Shown: positions 50,717-59,282 of the stretch, in pieces
How the letters are laid out: each line of letters opens with the position of its first letter
Numbering within the stretch: position 1 is the first letter of the stretch
NCBI GenBank assembly: GCA_046349915.1
Contig: JAXMBL010000004.1
Coordinates: forward strand, 186,001-250,000
Origin: CAIXSC01 sp046349915
GTDB taxonomy: Bacteria; Planctomycetota; Planctomycetia; Pirellulales; Pirellulaceae
Length of the DNA stretch: 64,000 nt
Reading direction: 5' to 3'
The notes under the pieces: generated by a model
Databases searched by the model: none
The model's input: only the letters and a program-made list of their open reading frames with translations
What the model was told of the DNA's origin: nothing
Made by a program: the position numbers and the translations under genes

Positions 50717-52114
50717 CTACAGGATCGCTCGAATGGGCTCGCCATCGCATATGCGGAACGGGCGGCCCGTGGCATCGCGTACTTCGCGGCTGGGGTCGAG
50801 TCCACAGGCTGCGCAGATCGTGGCCAGATAATCGCCGGGAGTTACCGGGTTGTCGCGAACATACGCGGCCTGCTTGTCGCTGGCGCCGAAGATCGCGCCG
50901 CCTTGCACGCCTCCGCCCGCCAGCACGGCTGAGTAGCAAGCGGGCCAGTGGTCGCGACCATTATTGCCATTGATCTTCGGCGTACGTCCAAACTCGCCCG
51001 CGCATGCTACGAGGGTCTCGTCGAGCAGACCACGTTGAGTGAGATCTTCGAGCAGTGCCGAGAAGGCTTGGTCAAAGGCGGGCAAGCAGTAGTTTGCCTT
51101 TAGCATGCCGTAGCCCGTTTGACCATGTTCCAAGTCGCCCAAGCCGCCATGAACGTCCCAGACGTTGTAGACCTTGAGCGCGGGAGTGATGAACATCCAG
51201 TTGACCGTGACCAGTCGGATGCCTGCCTCAACCAGTCGACGAGCGGTCAGGAAACTCTCGCCGTATTCATTCCGCCCGTAGCGATCGCGGGTCTTGGGCG
51301 ACTCGAGTTCCAAATTCAACGCGTCGTTTACCTGAGAGGAATGCAGCAGGCGATAGGCCGAGTCATAGGCCGTATCGAACGACTTGGCGATCGAGGATCG
51401 CTGCATCGTACGATCTTCCGCGTTCAGTAGTTCGCGAAGACCGCGGCGAGCTTGCAGGCGAGTGAGTGGGAGATCTTCTGGGAGCGTTAAGCGCAAGGGG
51501 GGCGTGTCATTCCGCGGGCCCGTCTCGACGTGGTTGAAGACCTTGCCGAGTTCAACGGGATCGTGCTGAGGGCCCAACATCCCACCGTGCGTGCCCGCGT
51601 AGTAGATGCCGTCATGAGCCACAGCGCGGGGAATGGAAAAGCTGGCGGGCAGCGTCGATCGTTCTCCCAGGTACGAAAACATCGAGCCCAAGGAGGGAGC
51701 ATCGGTTCGCTGCCGCGCGTTGGCGGGAAAAATCCTGGGCGGCTGCATGGCTCGACCCGTCAACGCATGATAGACGGCCGTCTGGTGGTCGCTGGTCCCG
51801 TGGTAGAGCGAGCGGATGATGGCGAGCTTATCAGCGTGTTGAGCCAGTTGAGGGAGCGGTTCCCCCAACTGCATTCCGGGAACTTTAGTCGCGATGGGTG
51901 AAAAGGGACTGCGCACGCCATCGGGTGCGTCAGGCTTTAGGTCCCACATATCCTGTTGAGGTTGTCCGCCCCACATGAACAGGAAAATGCAAGACTTGGC
52001 GGTTGGTCGATCCGCCGCCGCCGTCGCTTGTTCGTTTGCCAACAGCCCTGGCAAGGTCAAGGCGCTACCTGCGGTCGCTCCCAGTCGAAGCATGGCGTCG
52101 CGGCGATGAATCAT
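50717..52114 (-). CDS. DUF1501 domain protein
   Basis: 465-residue protein of the DUF1501 family. The N-terminus MIHRRDAMLRLGATAGSALTLP is a Tat-like signal (HRRDAM). The body has FLFMWGGQPQQDMWDLKPD, GTSDHQTAVYHALTGRA, NVWDVHGGLG and CAGEFGRTPKINGNNGRDHWP, matching the superfamily's metal-binding motifs. It differs from the DUF1501 protein at 25442 in sequence and length and probably acts on a different substrate. It is upstream of the hydrolase gene on the same strand, with a repeat element between. Confidence 0.88.
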   Translation of the reverse strand: MIHRRDAMLRLGATAGSALTLPGLLANEQATAAADRPTAKSCIFLFMWGGQPQQDMWDLKPDAPDGVRSPFSPIATKVPGMQLGEPLPQLAQHADKLAIIRSLYHGTSDHQTAVYHALTGRAMQPPRIFPANARQRTDAPSLGSMFSYLGERSTLPASFSIPRAVAHDGIYYAGTHGGMLGPQHDPVELGKVFNHVETGPRNDTPPLRLTLPEDLPLTRLQARRGLRELLNAEDRTMQRSSIAKSFDTAYDSAYRLLHSSQVNDALNLELESPKTRDRYGRNEYGESFLTARRLVEAGIRLVTVNWMFITPALKVYNVWDVHGGLGDLEHGQTGYGMLKANYCLPAFDQAFSALLEDLTQRGLLDETLVACAGEFGRTPKINGNNGRDHWPACYSAVLAGGGVQGGAIFGASDKQAAYVRDNPVTPGDYLATICAACGLDPSREVRDATGRPFRICDGEPIRAIL

Positions 52115-52403
52115 AGGTTCCTCGGTCAGTTAACTGAGCCCGGTGGTACGGTCTAAGTCTACCATCTTCTTGTACGACGGACTTCCAGTCCGTCGATTGT
52201 CCTCATGTACGACGGACTTCCAGTCCGTCGAGTGGCGCCTTTCGAGCCTCAATCGGCCGACAACGCGGCCTGGCTAGCGGCTGCGGGCGCTCGCAGGCCA
52301 CATGGCTGGCCGCTCACGAAGTGAGCGGGCTACCACGACGGACTTCCAGTCCGTCGCCCCACCCCGCCTTGAGCCAACCCACTTGCTTGGCACCCGCAAA
52401 GCA
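52115..52403. repeat. Repeat-rich intergenic region with composite module, copy 3
   Basis: No gene. Palindrome copies at 52172-52195, 52207-52230 and 52335-52356. The composite module (52205-52356) consists of palindrome, spacer gagcctcaatcggccgacaa..., hairpin ccgctcac-gaa-gtgagcgg and palindrome, about 80 percent identical by eye to 19046-19198. Confidence 0.88.
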
Positions 52404-53024
52404 CTAATCTCGATGGGAATGTCGCCAAAGTAGGTCGATTCGAGGGAAAAAGCGACCCGTGGTCGCCATGTAGTTCTCGTACGATTGCCCGAAGCGGGCG
52501 ACCAGCCGAGCTTCTTCCCGCGGCGTACGGACCGCGAGCAATCCCATTACAAGGAGGCTGGTGAGTCCAATCAAGCCGCTGGCGGAGGCCACAGTCGTTG
52601 CGGCCATCAGCAAGGCAGCCGTCACGTAGAATGGATGTCGTACCCAACGGTAAGGGCCATGGGTCACGAGCGTGGCTTCACGTCGAGTGACGACGGTGTC
52701 GGTCAGATTTCGACCTAAGTTCGACAGGGTCCAGTACATCAGGCATGAACAAGCGAACCCGACGACGACGCCGAACCAGCGAACTGGCGTTGGCAGCGGC
52801 AGTTTTGCCCACGGGGTCGCCGTGGGGAAAAGAAGGTAAGCGAAAGTAGCGACCCAAAGCGACAATCCTGCCAGTCGCAGAGTTATGGCGAAGGCGATTC
52901 CCTCGTCGCGACGCGAGATCTTCTCGTCGGACCGCGCCGCCCTAAGTCGAAAATAGACAGTGACTGCCGAGGTCAGCACGACCACGGCAATCATCGACCA
53001 GCGAAATGGGTTCTCTTGTTCCAT
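52404..53024 (-). CDS. Isoprenylcysteine methyltransferase-like membrane protein
   Basis: 206-residue integral membrane protein with four or five predicted helices. The C-terminal half has GPYRWVRHPFYV and AARTPREEARLVARFGQSYENYM-type wording (TPREEARLVARFG), typical of the ICMT/PEMT/NnrU group of S-adenosylmethionine-dependent methyltransferases. These methylate lipids or lipid-linked thiols; the bacterial substrate is unclear. It starts 13 bases after the membrane protein gene on the same strand, so the two are likely co-transcribed. Confidence 0.85.
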   Translation of the reverse strand: MEQENPFRWSMIAVVVLTSAVTVYFRLRAARSDEKISRRDEGIAFAITLRLAGLSLWVATFAYLLFPTATPWAKLPLPTPVRWFGVVVGFACSCLMYWTLSNLGRNLTDTVVTRREATLVTHGPYRWVRHPFYVTAALLMAATTVASASGLIGLTSLLVMGLLAVRTPREEARLVARFGQSYENYMATTGRFFPRIDLLWRHSHRD

Positions 53025-53037
53025 TTAGCTCTTCCAT

Positions 53038-54897
53038 CTAGTTCTTCAAGAGCGTAGGGGTGCGGGTACGCGAACCCTGGTTGCGCAGGCCTCGCACCAT
53101 GCCGCCATCCTCCAGCATGCGGTCCATGTCAAGCACGAACCGTTCGCCTTGCGTGCGCAACAGGAATCCTCGAAGCTCGTCGCGCTGAGTCGAAAATCGA
53201 GTCGTCAATGATAGCGTCAGGTAGGCTTGTCGAGCGTCGCCGATGTTGAAGCTGACGAAGTCGCTTTGCCGTCGAGCGAGAGTTCCTGCTGATCGGTAAC
53301 TCAAATTCGCGAAAGCCAACATCGATAAAACAAACAGTCCGCAAGCACAAATCGAGGATAGTCTAGCGGCGTCCATGGGGACTGCGAGCGACCACTGGCA
53401 AAGTCCCCAGACGAGGAGAATACTGAACGCCATGGTCGAGTAGAAGGTCAGTAGGTTCTCGGGGGGAAGAAAGGTCATGCGCTCCAAGAGATGGGCGATG
53501 ATCAAGGTCGATAGTAGGCCGATGTTCAGTGCGATGCGACGGTTGTGGTAGGTCTTATCGGCGGCCAAAAGAATACCTGTCAGGAACACGGCGATGGCAA
53601 GGACGACGAGTAATTCTGGAGCGAACCAGGTTTGGATTCGTAGCCACTGGCCTTCGATCAGCGGCGACCAACTGAGATAGTCCATGGGGCCTTGTTGCCA
53701 AAGAAGCCACGACCAAACGGCGCACGCGGAAAGCACACAGCAGAATCCCAAGCGGAAGCCTGCGGATCTCCTTCCGCTAGTTTCTGTTCCAAAGAAGTTG
53801 TTGGGAATGCAACGGACGAGCGCCATGTTGGCGGGGACCGCGGCCGCTACCAAGCCGCGCATTCCAAACGAACTCTCGCCGAGCCACCAATAGTACCAAC
53901 AGCCTTGAATGTAGATATGGGTGATGATGGCAATCGCCGTGATGCCCCAGACGAGCCACTCGTCGCGATGCCAGGCGACACGCGAGATCGGTTGTTCGGA
54001 GTGATCCGGCTGTGGCGACTCGCGAGAGACACGAGCACGGTAAGCACAAACCAAGACCGCCGCGAATGCCAGCAACATGAGAGGGTGAGTGGGAAAGAGC
54101 CCGTGGAAGGTATCGAGCAAGATGGACTTCCAGTGTGGAGAGTTCGGATCCCAACTCGTGAATTGACTGTCGCCGAACTGATAGGGGGACCGCCAGGGAC
54201 TGCCCGTCATCCAATAATGCACGACGCAGAGTTGCCAGACCGCCGTGGCGATGCATGCGCCGAGTATTAGGAATGCAGTAATCAATGTTCCGATGCCTCG
54301 GTGGGAGGCTTGGCGGACGGCGAGATACATTGCGGGCCACGCATAGACGCCGAGGTAAGAGCGTATTGCGATCAAGAGGGCGGCCGATGCGGCAATCGCA
54401 AGAACATTGACCCGCTCGCCGCGCAAGCCGCGCGCGGTCTGCAGGGCAAGCACTCCCAGGGGTAACAAAGCGATAGCCTCGGAGGAGATCGACAAAGAGT
54501 AGTGGCCGAGTGGAGTCGCTATCGCGCTCAGCAGGCAGCCATACCAGGCTCGTTGCGGGTCGGTCAGTAACCTCAACGCATGCCAATACGTCCACCAGAA
54601 GAGAGCAGCGCAGAACAGCCCCGTCGCGTGCAAGGACCACGACTCGGCGTCGAAACCGCGTAAGAGCAATCCGACAGGAGTGGCGAGTAGCCCAGGGCCA
54701 GCCTGCCAATGAAGAAACGGGACGCCATTGATGGAGCGGGGTAAATCCTCGCCCAGTTGATTCAGGTCGGCGGCAAGTGCGGCGTTGGTCCACCAGAGAT
54801 AGAAGCGATGATCCACGCCCTTTTCACTCTGAAAAAGAGTCAGCGTCAGCAGGAAACCCGCACAGAGGAATGTGATGAATTGCTTGAGTAGGGGCAT
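53038..54897 (-). CDS. Large multi-pass membrane protein, glycosyltransferase-like
   Basis: 619-residue protein with roughly 11-13 membrane helices and a C-terminal soluble tail of about 80 residues (from SYRSAGTLARRQSDF). An acidic/aromatic first loop (VDHRFYLWWTNAALAADLNQLGEDLPRS) and WQAGPG resemble GT-C-fold, lipid-linked sugar glycosyltransferases such as PMT-type enzymes, but no diagnostic DxD-type motif was confirmed. A cell-envelope polysaccharide role is plausible, not shown. It leads the two-gene unit with the methyltransferase-like gene. Confidence 0.7.
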   Translation of the reverse strand: MPLLKQFITFLCAGFLLTLTLFQSEKGVDHRFYLWWTNAALAADLNQLGEDLPRSINGVPFLHWQAGPGLLATPVGLLLRGFDAESWSLHATGLFCAALFWWTYWHALRLLTDPQRAWYGCLLSAIATPLGHYSLSISSEAIALLPLGVLALQTARGLRGERVNVLAIAASAALLIAIRSYLGVYAWPAMYLAVRQASHRGIGTLITAFLILGACIATAVWQLCVVHYWMTGSPWRSPYQFGDSQFTSWDPNSPHWKSILLDTFHGLFPTHPLMLLAFAAVLVCAYRARVSRESPQPDHSEQPISRVAWHRDEWLVWGITAIAIITHIYIQGCWYYWWLGESSFGMRGLVAAAVPANMALVRCIPNNFFGTETSGRRSAGFRLGFCCVLSACAVWSWLLWQQGPMDYLSWSPLIEGQWLRIQTWFAPELLVVLAIAVFLTGILLAADKTYHNRRIALNIGLLSTLIIAHLLERMTFLPPENLLTFYSTMAFSILLVWGLCQWSLAVPMDAARLSSICACGLFVLSMLAFANLSYRSAGTLARRQSDFVSFNIGDARQAYLTLSLTTRFSTQRDELRGFLLRTQGERFVLDMDRMLEDGGMVRGLRNQGSRTRTPTLLKN

Positions 54898-55025
54898 CTG
54901 GTGTTCGTGGACGGCTGGGGAGCGACTGCTTCTTGCCTCCGCCTGTAGCCAGTCGTAGGTCGGGCGGTTAACCTGATTCGTTTTACTACTCTAACGGGTG
55001 AATGGTTAAACTTGTGAGGCGAGCA

Positions 55026-55655
55026 ATGCGAACATTGAAAAACGGATGGTGGTTGGTTTGCTGGGGACTGTTGATGGCGAGTCCCGTCGGGCTGCACGCG
55101 GCGGACGGCGAGAAGTGGGTGCCGCTGTTTGATGGCAAGTCGCTGGAAGGTTGGGAGAAGATCGGCAACCAGGAAAGCGTCTGGGAAGTGAAGGACGGTG
55201 CGATCCAAGGCTCGGGTCCCCCTTCGATGCTGGTTTCTACTCAAGGTCCATACAAGAATTTCAAATACCGAGCGGAGATCAAGATCAACGACGGCGGCAA
55301 CTCGGGACTCTATTTCCGCACCACTCGCAAGCCAGGCTTCACGGATGGCTACGAAGCCCAGATCGATAGCACGCACCGCGACCCGATTCGCACGGGCTCG
55401 CTGTACGGCTTCTGCCACGTCTACAAGCAATTGGTGAAGCCGGATACTTGGTTCACCTACGAATTGGAAGTCCGCGACGATGTGTGGCGAGGTCGCAAGA
55501 TGACTCGCATCAAGATCACCGTCGATGGAAACGAACTGTACGAGTATCTCGACTTTGCGTTGACCTTCAAGACGGGCCACTTTGCGTTCCAGCAGCACGA
55601 CCCAGGGAGCAAGGTGAGTATTCGCAAGGTCGAAGTCCTCCCCTTGGCCGACTAA
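55026..55655 (+). CDS. DUF1080 (3-keto-disaccharide hydrolase-like) secreted protein
   Basis: 209-residue exported protein, signal about residues 1-25 (GWWLVCWGLLMASPVGLHAA). The single DUF1080 domain (concanavalin-like fold) shows FDGKSLEGWEKIG, NDGGNSGLYFRTTRK, GYEAQIDSTHRDP, GSLYGF and a closing KVSIRKVEVLPL, all family hallmarks. Characterised relatives cleave or bind keto-glycosides. It has no partner domain, unlike many planctomycete multidomain versions. The ATG at 55026 has GAGG seven bases upstream and is preferred to 55002. Confidence 0.9.
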   Translation: MRTLKNGWWLVCWGLLMASPVGLHAADGEKWVPLFDGKSLEGWEKIGNQESVWEVKDGAIQGSGPPSMLVSTQGPYKNFKYRAEIKINDGGNSGLYFRTTRKPGFTDGYEAQIDSTHRDPIRTGSLYGFCHVYKQLVKPDTWFTYELEVRDDVWRGRKMTRIKITVDGNELYEYLDFALTFKTGHFAFQQHDPGSKVSIRKVEVLPLAD

Positions 55656-55981
55656 GGCCTTGCCTGCCAAATCGATGGGGAGTTGGGCGGAGGTCGTATT
55701 GTGGAGTTCACTCTGAATTCCCGGAACGTGCTCGCCCTCCCCAGGGACTTGGAGTTGTTTGGGAGATTGTCATTCCACCCATTAGGGTGCGACAATGTGA
55801 ACTCTTGCGAGGGAGCGAGCGCGAGGGAATACTGGGACCGTTACATCGTCGTCGCGTGTCGGAGTGAGTGAGGAGCGTGGCGTCGAGGAAATCACAGGTA
55901 CGACGTCGTGTAATCGTGGCGTAGGAGCGTGGAAGCTCCACGTCAACGCGACGTCGGCGCTCGAACCTCCTTCCTCACTCC
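55656..55981. other. Intergenic region upstream of the SPFH operon
   Basis: 326 bases without a supported gene. A short hairpin ggagcgtgg-aa-gctccacg lies at 55923-55941 and a diverse stretch rich in cgtcg dyads precedes it. The operon promoter should be in this region. Confidence 0.5.
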
Positions 55982-57055
55982 ATGCACACTCCTGGCGACG
56001 ACAGCTCCTCGGCAGCGACGATTGAGTCGCGGCCATTCTCCACGGGATGGTATGCAGCGACTCGACGGTTCGCTCGAATCGCCGTTGCGTCGGCCATCTG
56101 TGGCTGGCTCTGGACGGGCTGCACGTTCGTTTCGCTGGACGAGGTCGTTCTTTACGAGCGATTGGGTCGTCTTCAGCCGACGCCCTTAACCGCGGGCTGT
56201 CACTTTCTTCTGCCTTCGCCCTGGGGCCGTGCTCACCGATACCCTCGTTCTCGCATTCAACTTGTGGCTGTTGAAACGAGCGACACGGAGGGGCCAACGC
56301 CAAGTGCGGATGGCGCCAATCAATCCATGGTCGAAGCGAACCATCGGCGAGCGGGCGGTGTGACGTTGTTGTGTGGAAGCACGACGGAGGTAATTCGACT
56401 ACGTGCGCAACTGGCATTTCGCTCCGTCAATACCGGACAGGGACTGCGCTGGCGGCACTTGACCGAGGCGGAGCCTGAGAAACACTTGCGGCGATTGGCC
56501 GAGCGGTTGTTATCTCGCCTGTCGGCGACCAGGACGCTCGATAGTTTGTTGTCGTGTGACAAGGCAACGTTGTCGAGTGAACTGACGCAATCGCTACAAA
56601 AATCGTGTGATCAATCGAACCTGGGCCTAGAAGTGCTTGCACTGGAGATTGTTGAAGCAAGTCCACCGGCGGAGGTCGTTCCGGTCTTCTTGGACGTGAC
56701 GAGCGCCACGATCGACGCGGAACGCGACTTGGAGAATGCTCGCATTCAGGCGGTGGGAGAATTGAACCGCATGTCCATGATGAGCGACTCGTTGGTCGCG
56801 GATGCAAGGGCCGCCGCTTCCGTCAGGCTGACTGCGGCGGCGACGCAAGCCATCACTCTCCAGGCACTGGCCGACGCTTACGTTTCGCGGTTCGATACGG
56901 TTCGACATCGCATGCAGATGGAGCGTTGGGGCGAGTTGCTTGGGCAGCGGCGCGTGGTGCTTTGGGACGCGGGTCTTTCCTCGTCAGTTTCGCTGTCGCT
57001 TGACTCATCAAGCGATGAGGAGCGGAGAGGCGTGCTTCCGGGAGCAACACCATGA
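55982..57055 (+). CDS. SPFH/band-7 protein 1 (HflK/HflC-like)
   Basis: 357-residue membrane-anchored SPFH protein, first of three in a row. A hydrophobic anchor (IAVASAICGWLWTGC) precedes the SPFH core (SLDEVVLYERLGRL ... FLLPSPWGRAHRYP). A loop of about 45 polar residues is inserted (ETSDTEGPTPSADG). The C-terminal half is helical (DAERDLENARIQAVGELNRM), as in HflK/HflC, which form large membrane cages. The start at 55982 has no good ribosome site. It overlaps the next gene by 4 bases (ATGA). Confidence 0.85.
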   Translation: MHTPGDDSSSAATIESRPFSTGWYAATRRFARIAVASAICGWLWTGCTFVSLDEVVLYERLGRLQPTPLTAGCHFLLPSPWGRAHRYPRSRIQLVAVETSDTEGPTPSADGANQSMVEANHRRAGGVTLLCGSTTEVIRLRAQLAFRSVNTGQGLRWRHLTEAEPEKHLRRLAERLLSRLSATRTLDSLLSCDKATLSSELTQSLQKSCDQSNLGLEVLALEIVEASPPAEVVPVFLDVTSATIDAERDLENARIQAVGELNRMSMMSDSLVADARAAASVRLTAAATQAITLQALADAYVSRFDTVRHRMQMERWGELLGQRRVVLWDAGLSSSVSLSLDSSSDEERRGVLPGATP

Positions 57056-58056
57056 GCGCCGAGGAAACTCCTTCGAACTCTCTTCGTTCCGGTCGACGAC
57101 ATTGGTGGCGTTGGTGGTTGGTCGTGGCGCTGACTGCTGGGGCCGTGGGTGTGGCTTGCGTGCGGATTATTCCCGAAGGACATGTCGGCGTCGTCACTCG
57201 CTGGGGTCGTCCCCAACGCATCGTCGAACTGCCGGGGCCGCAAGTTGCCTGGCCTTCGCCCATGGATCGAATTCACCTGCTTGACGTCCGTCGTCATCTG
57301 GTGGACGTGCCACCCACCACCGTTTTGACCAGCGACAAGAAGAATGTCGTCATTACCTCGTTCGTGGTGTGGCGCATTGCTGATCCGCTACTGTTTCTGC
57401 AGTCCGCGGGGCAAGTCGACTCCGCCGCAACTCAACTAACCGGCTTTGCGTCGGCCGCTATGAATCAGGAGATCTCGCGCAGAAGCTTGGCGGCCCTCGC
57501 TTCACTCGATGCCAACGTCGTTCAATTGGATGACATCGAGGAACGATTGTGCGAATTGTTGGAATCGCGTGTCCGTCCGAGTCTCGGGGTATCGATTGAG
57601 GTGGTGGGTTTGCGTCGAGTTACTTTGCCGCGCGAGAACTTGGCGGCGGTGTTGGAACGAATGAAGGCCGAACGCGAAGCGGAAGCGGGACGAGTGCGTA
57701 GTGAGGGGGCCAAAGCGGCTCAAGCGATCCGCGATGAAGCGCATGTGCAGAGCCAGGAGGTTTTGCGCAAAGGTCGTGAAGCGGCGAGCCGCATTACCGC
57801 CGAGGCGGAACGAAAGGCCACGGAGGAACTTGCCGCCGCACACTCCCGCGATCCGGAGTTCTATCGATTCTGGAGTGCTTTGGAGGCGAGCAAGATGGCG
57901 CTCGGGAAAAACTCGGTTGTCGTCCTGCGTAGCGACCGTGGCTTTTTCGAGAGTCTGTTGCCCGCGATTCCGCGCGACGAAGTGGAATCCCTCGCGCCGG
58001 TAACCTCCCGACGATCATCCGCCACGTCCCGTGAGACGCAAGGAGGCGCTCAGTGA
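57052..58056 (+). CDS. SPFH/band-7 protein 2 (HflC-like)
   Basis: 334-residue member of the same family and the most HflC-like of the three. Anchor WWLVVALTAGAVGVACV, then IIPEGHVGVVTRWGRPQRI and PGPQVAWPSPMDRIHLLDVR, and the SPFH motif VVWRIADPLLFLQSAG. The long helical region ends in the disordered DEVESLAPVTSRRSS. The Shine-Dalgarno GGGAG is seven bases before the ATG. It overlaps both neighbours, consistent with a stoichiometric complex. Confidence 0.9.
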   Translation: MSAEETPSNSLRSGRRHWWRWWLVVALTAGAVGVACVRIIPEGHVGVVTRWGRPQRIVELPGPQVAWPSPMDRIHLLDVRRHLVDVPPTTVLTSDKKNVVITSFVVWRIADPLLFLQSAGQVDSAATQLTGFASAAMNQEISRRSLAALASLDANVVQLDDIEERLCELLESRVRPSLGVSIEVVGLRRVTLPRENLAAVLERMKAEREAEAGRVRSEGAKAAQAIRDEAHVQSQEVLRKGREAASRITAEAERKATEELAAAHSRDPEFYRFWSALEASKMALGKNSVVVLRSDRGFFESLLPAIPRDEVESLAPVTSRRSSATSRETQGGAQ

Positions 58057-59282
58057 CCGAAACTGGCCTCTACGCATTCATGGTCCGTTGGCGTCGATCG
58101 CTGTGGGCGGCTTTGGTCGTGATGGGGCTTGTCATCCTCGCCGCCTCGGGTACGCGAGTTGTGCCTCCAGGCGAGGTAGCACTTGTCTATCGGTTCGGAA
58201 AGCTGGTTGGCGATGATCTAACCGCTGTACGACAACCAGGGATGCTGTGGGCCTGGCCGGAGCCTATTGATCGAGTGGTGTTGTTGGCGAGCAAGCGTGA
58301 GTCGAAACTTGAAGTCGTCGCGTTCTGGCCGCCGCAAGCTGAAGTTGAAGATCTACCGAGCGACGCCGCTGATGAGGCCTCGCTGGACGATCTAGCCGCG
58401 GACCCCGCGACAACGGCAACAGAGGCGCTGATCGACGATCCGGTTGAACAGGTAGCCGCCAATGCGTCGGCGGACGCCTCCGTCACTTCGCCGCCCGATG
58501 CAGGTGCGAGTCGTGGCGAGTATTCACTGACGGGGGATCGCGGTCTTGTCGCCCTTCGACTCACAACAAGATACGTCATCGCCTCGCCGGCACGGTTTCA
58601 ACGCAGCGCCGCCGATCCGCAGGCAGTTGTTGAGCGTATGGTGGTGCGTGAGTTGCAGAAGGCCATGTTGCGTTCCTCGTTGGATGAAGTTTTGCAGCAG
58701 CGAGTCGCCTGGCCCCGGCGAGTACATGAGTCGGCGGACGATTCCCTCAGCCGTTCAGACTCGTCCACGAACCCTGGGTCCGCCAGTGATGCATCGAGCG
58801 CCCGTGAGGTCGGCAATCTTGCCGATATTGTCCGCGAGGAAGCTCAACTCAGGCTAGAGCAGATGTCGAGCGGCGTGCGACTGACTTCCCTGGAGATCCA
58901 AGCCGCGCGTCCGCCGCGGGAGGTGCGAGCGGCCTTCGATTTATTGCAAACAGCGAGGATCGAACAAGAAACGACTCAGGCTCGGATGCAAGCGCAGGCT
59001 GATGAAGTTCTATACGACTCGGAGTCGCTTGCGCGTCAGGTGTTGGCGGAAGCGAAAGGGAACGCCGCCTTGCGTAAGGCCGAGATCACTCGGCAACTCG
59101 CCATGTTCGACGCCGAGTTGGAAGGGGTGAAGAGGTTGGGCCGCGCCGCCGCGATGACTCGTCTGCGGGATCAGACGCTTCGCGACATCATCGCTCAATG
59201 CGAGCGAGCCTACTTCGTGACCGAGCCGCCGCCGGGAGGAACGTTGCGCTTGCGAGTCTCTGGGGAGGCGGAACGACCATGA
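58053..59282 (+). CDS. SPFH/band-7 protein 3 (HflK-like)
   Basis: 409-residue SPFH protein starting with GTG (GTGA overlap; strong AAGGAGG seven bases upstream). Anchor SLWAALVVMGLVILAASG, then RVVPPGEVALVYRFGKLVG and AWPEPIDRVVLL. An Ala/Asp-rich low-complexity insert of about 60 residues (DDLAADPATTATEALIDDP ...) splits the SPFH core before GLVALRLTTRYVIASP. The C-terminal helices and AFDLLQTARIEQETTQARMQAQADE resemble HflK. The stop overlaps the ATPase gene (ATGA). Confidence 0.87.
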   Translation: MTETGLYAFMVRWRRSLWAALVVMGLVILAASGTRVVPPGEVALVYRFGKLVGDDLTAVRQPGMLWAWPEPIDRVVLLASKRESKLEVVAFWPPQAEVEDLPSDAADEASLDDLAADPATTATEALIDDPVEQVAANASADASVTSPPDAGASRGEYSLTGDRGLVALRLTTRYVIASPARFQRSAADPQAVVERMVVRELQKAMLRSSLDEVLQQRVAWPRRVHESADDSLSRSDSSTNPGSASDASSAREVGNLADIVREEAQLRLEQMSSGVRLTSLEIQAARPPREVRAAFDLLQTARIEQETTQARMQAQADEVLYDSESLARQVLAEAKGNAALRKAEITRQLAMFDAELEGVKRLGRAAAMTRLRDQTLRDIIAQCERAYFVTEPPPGGTLRLRVSGEAERP

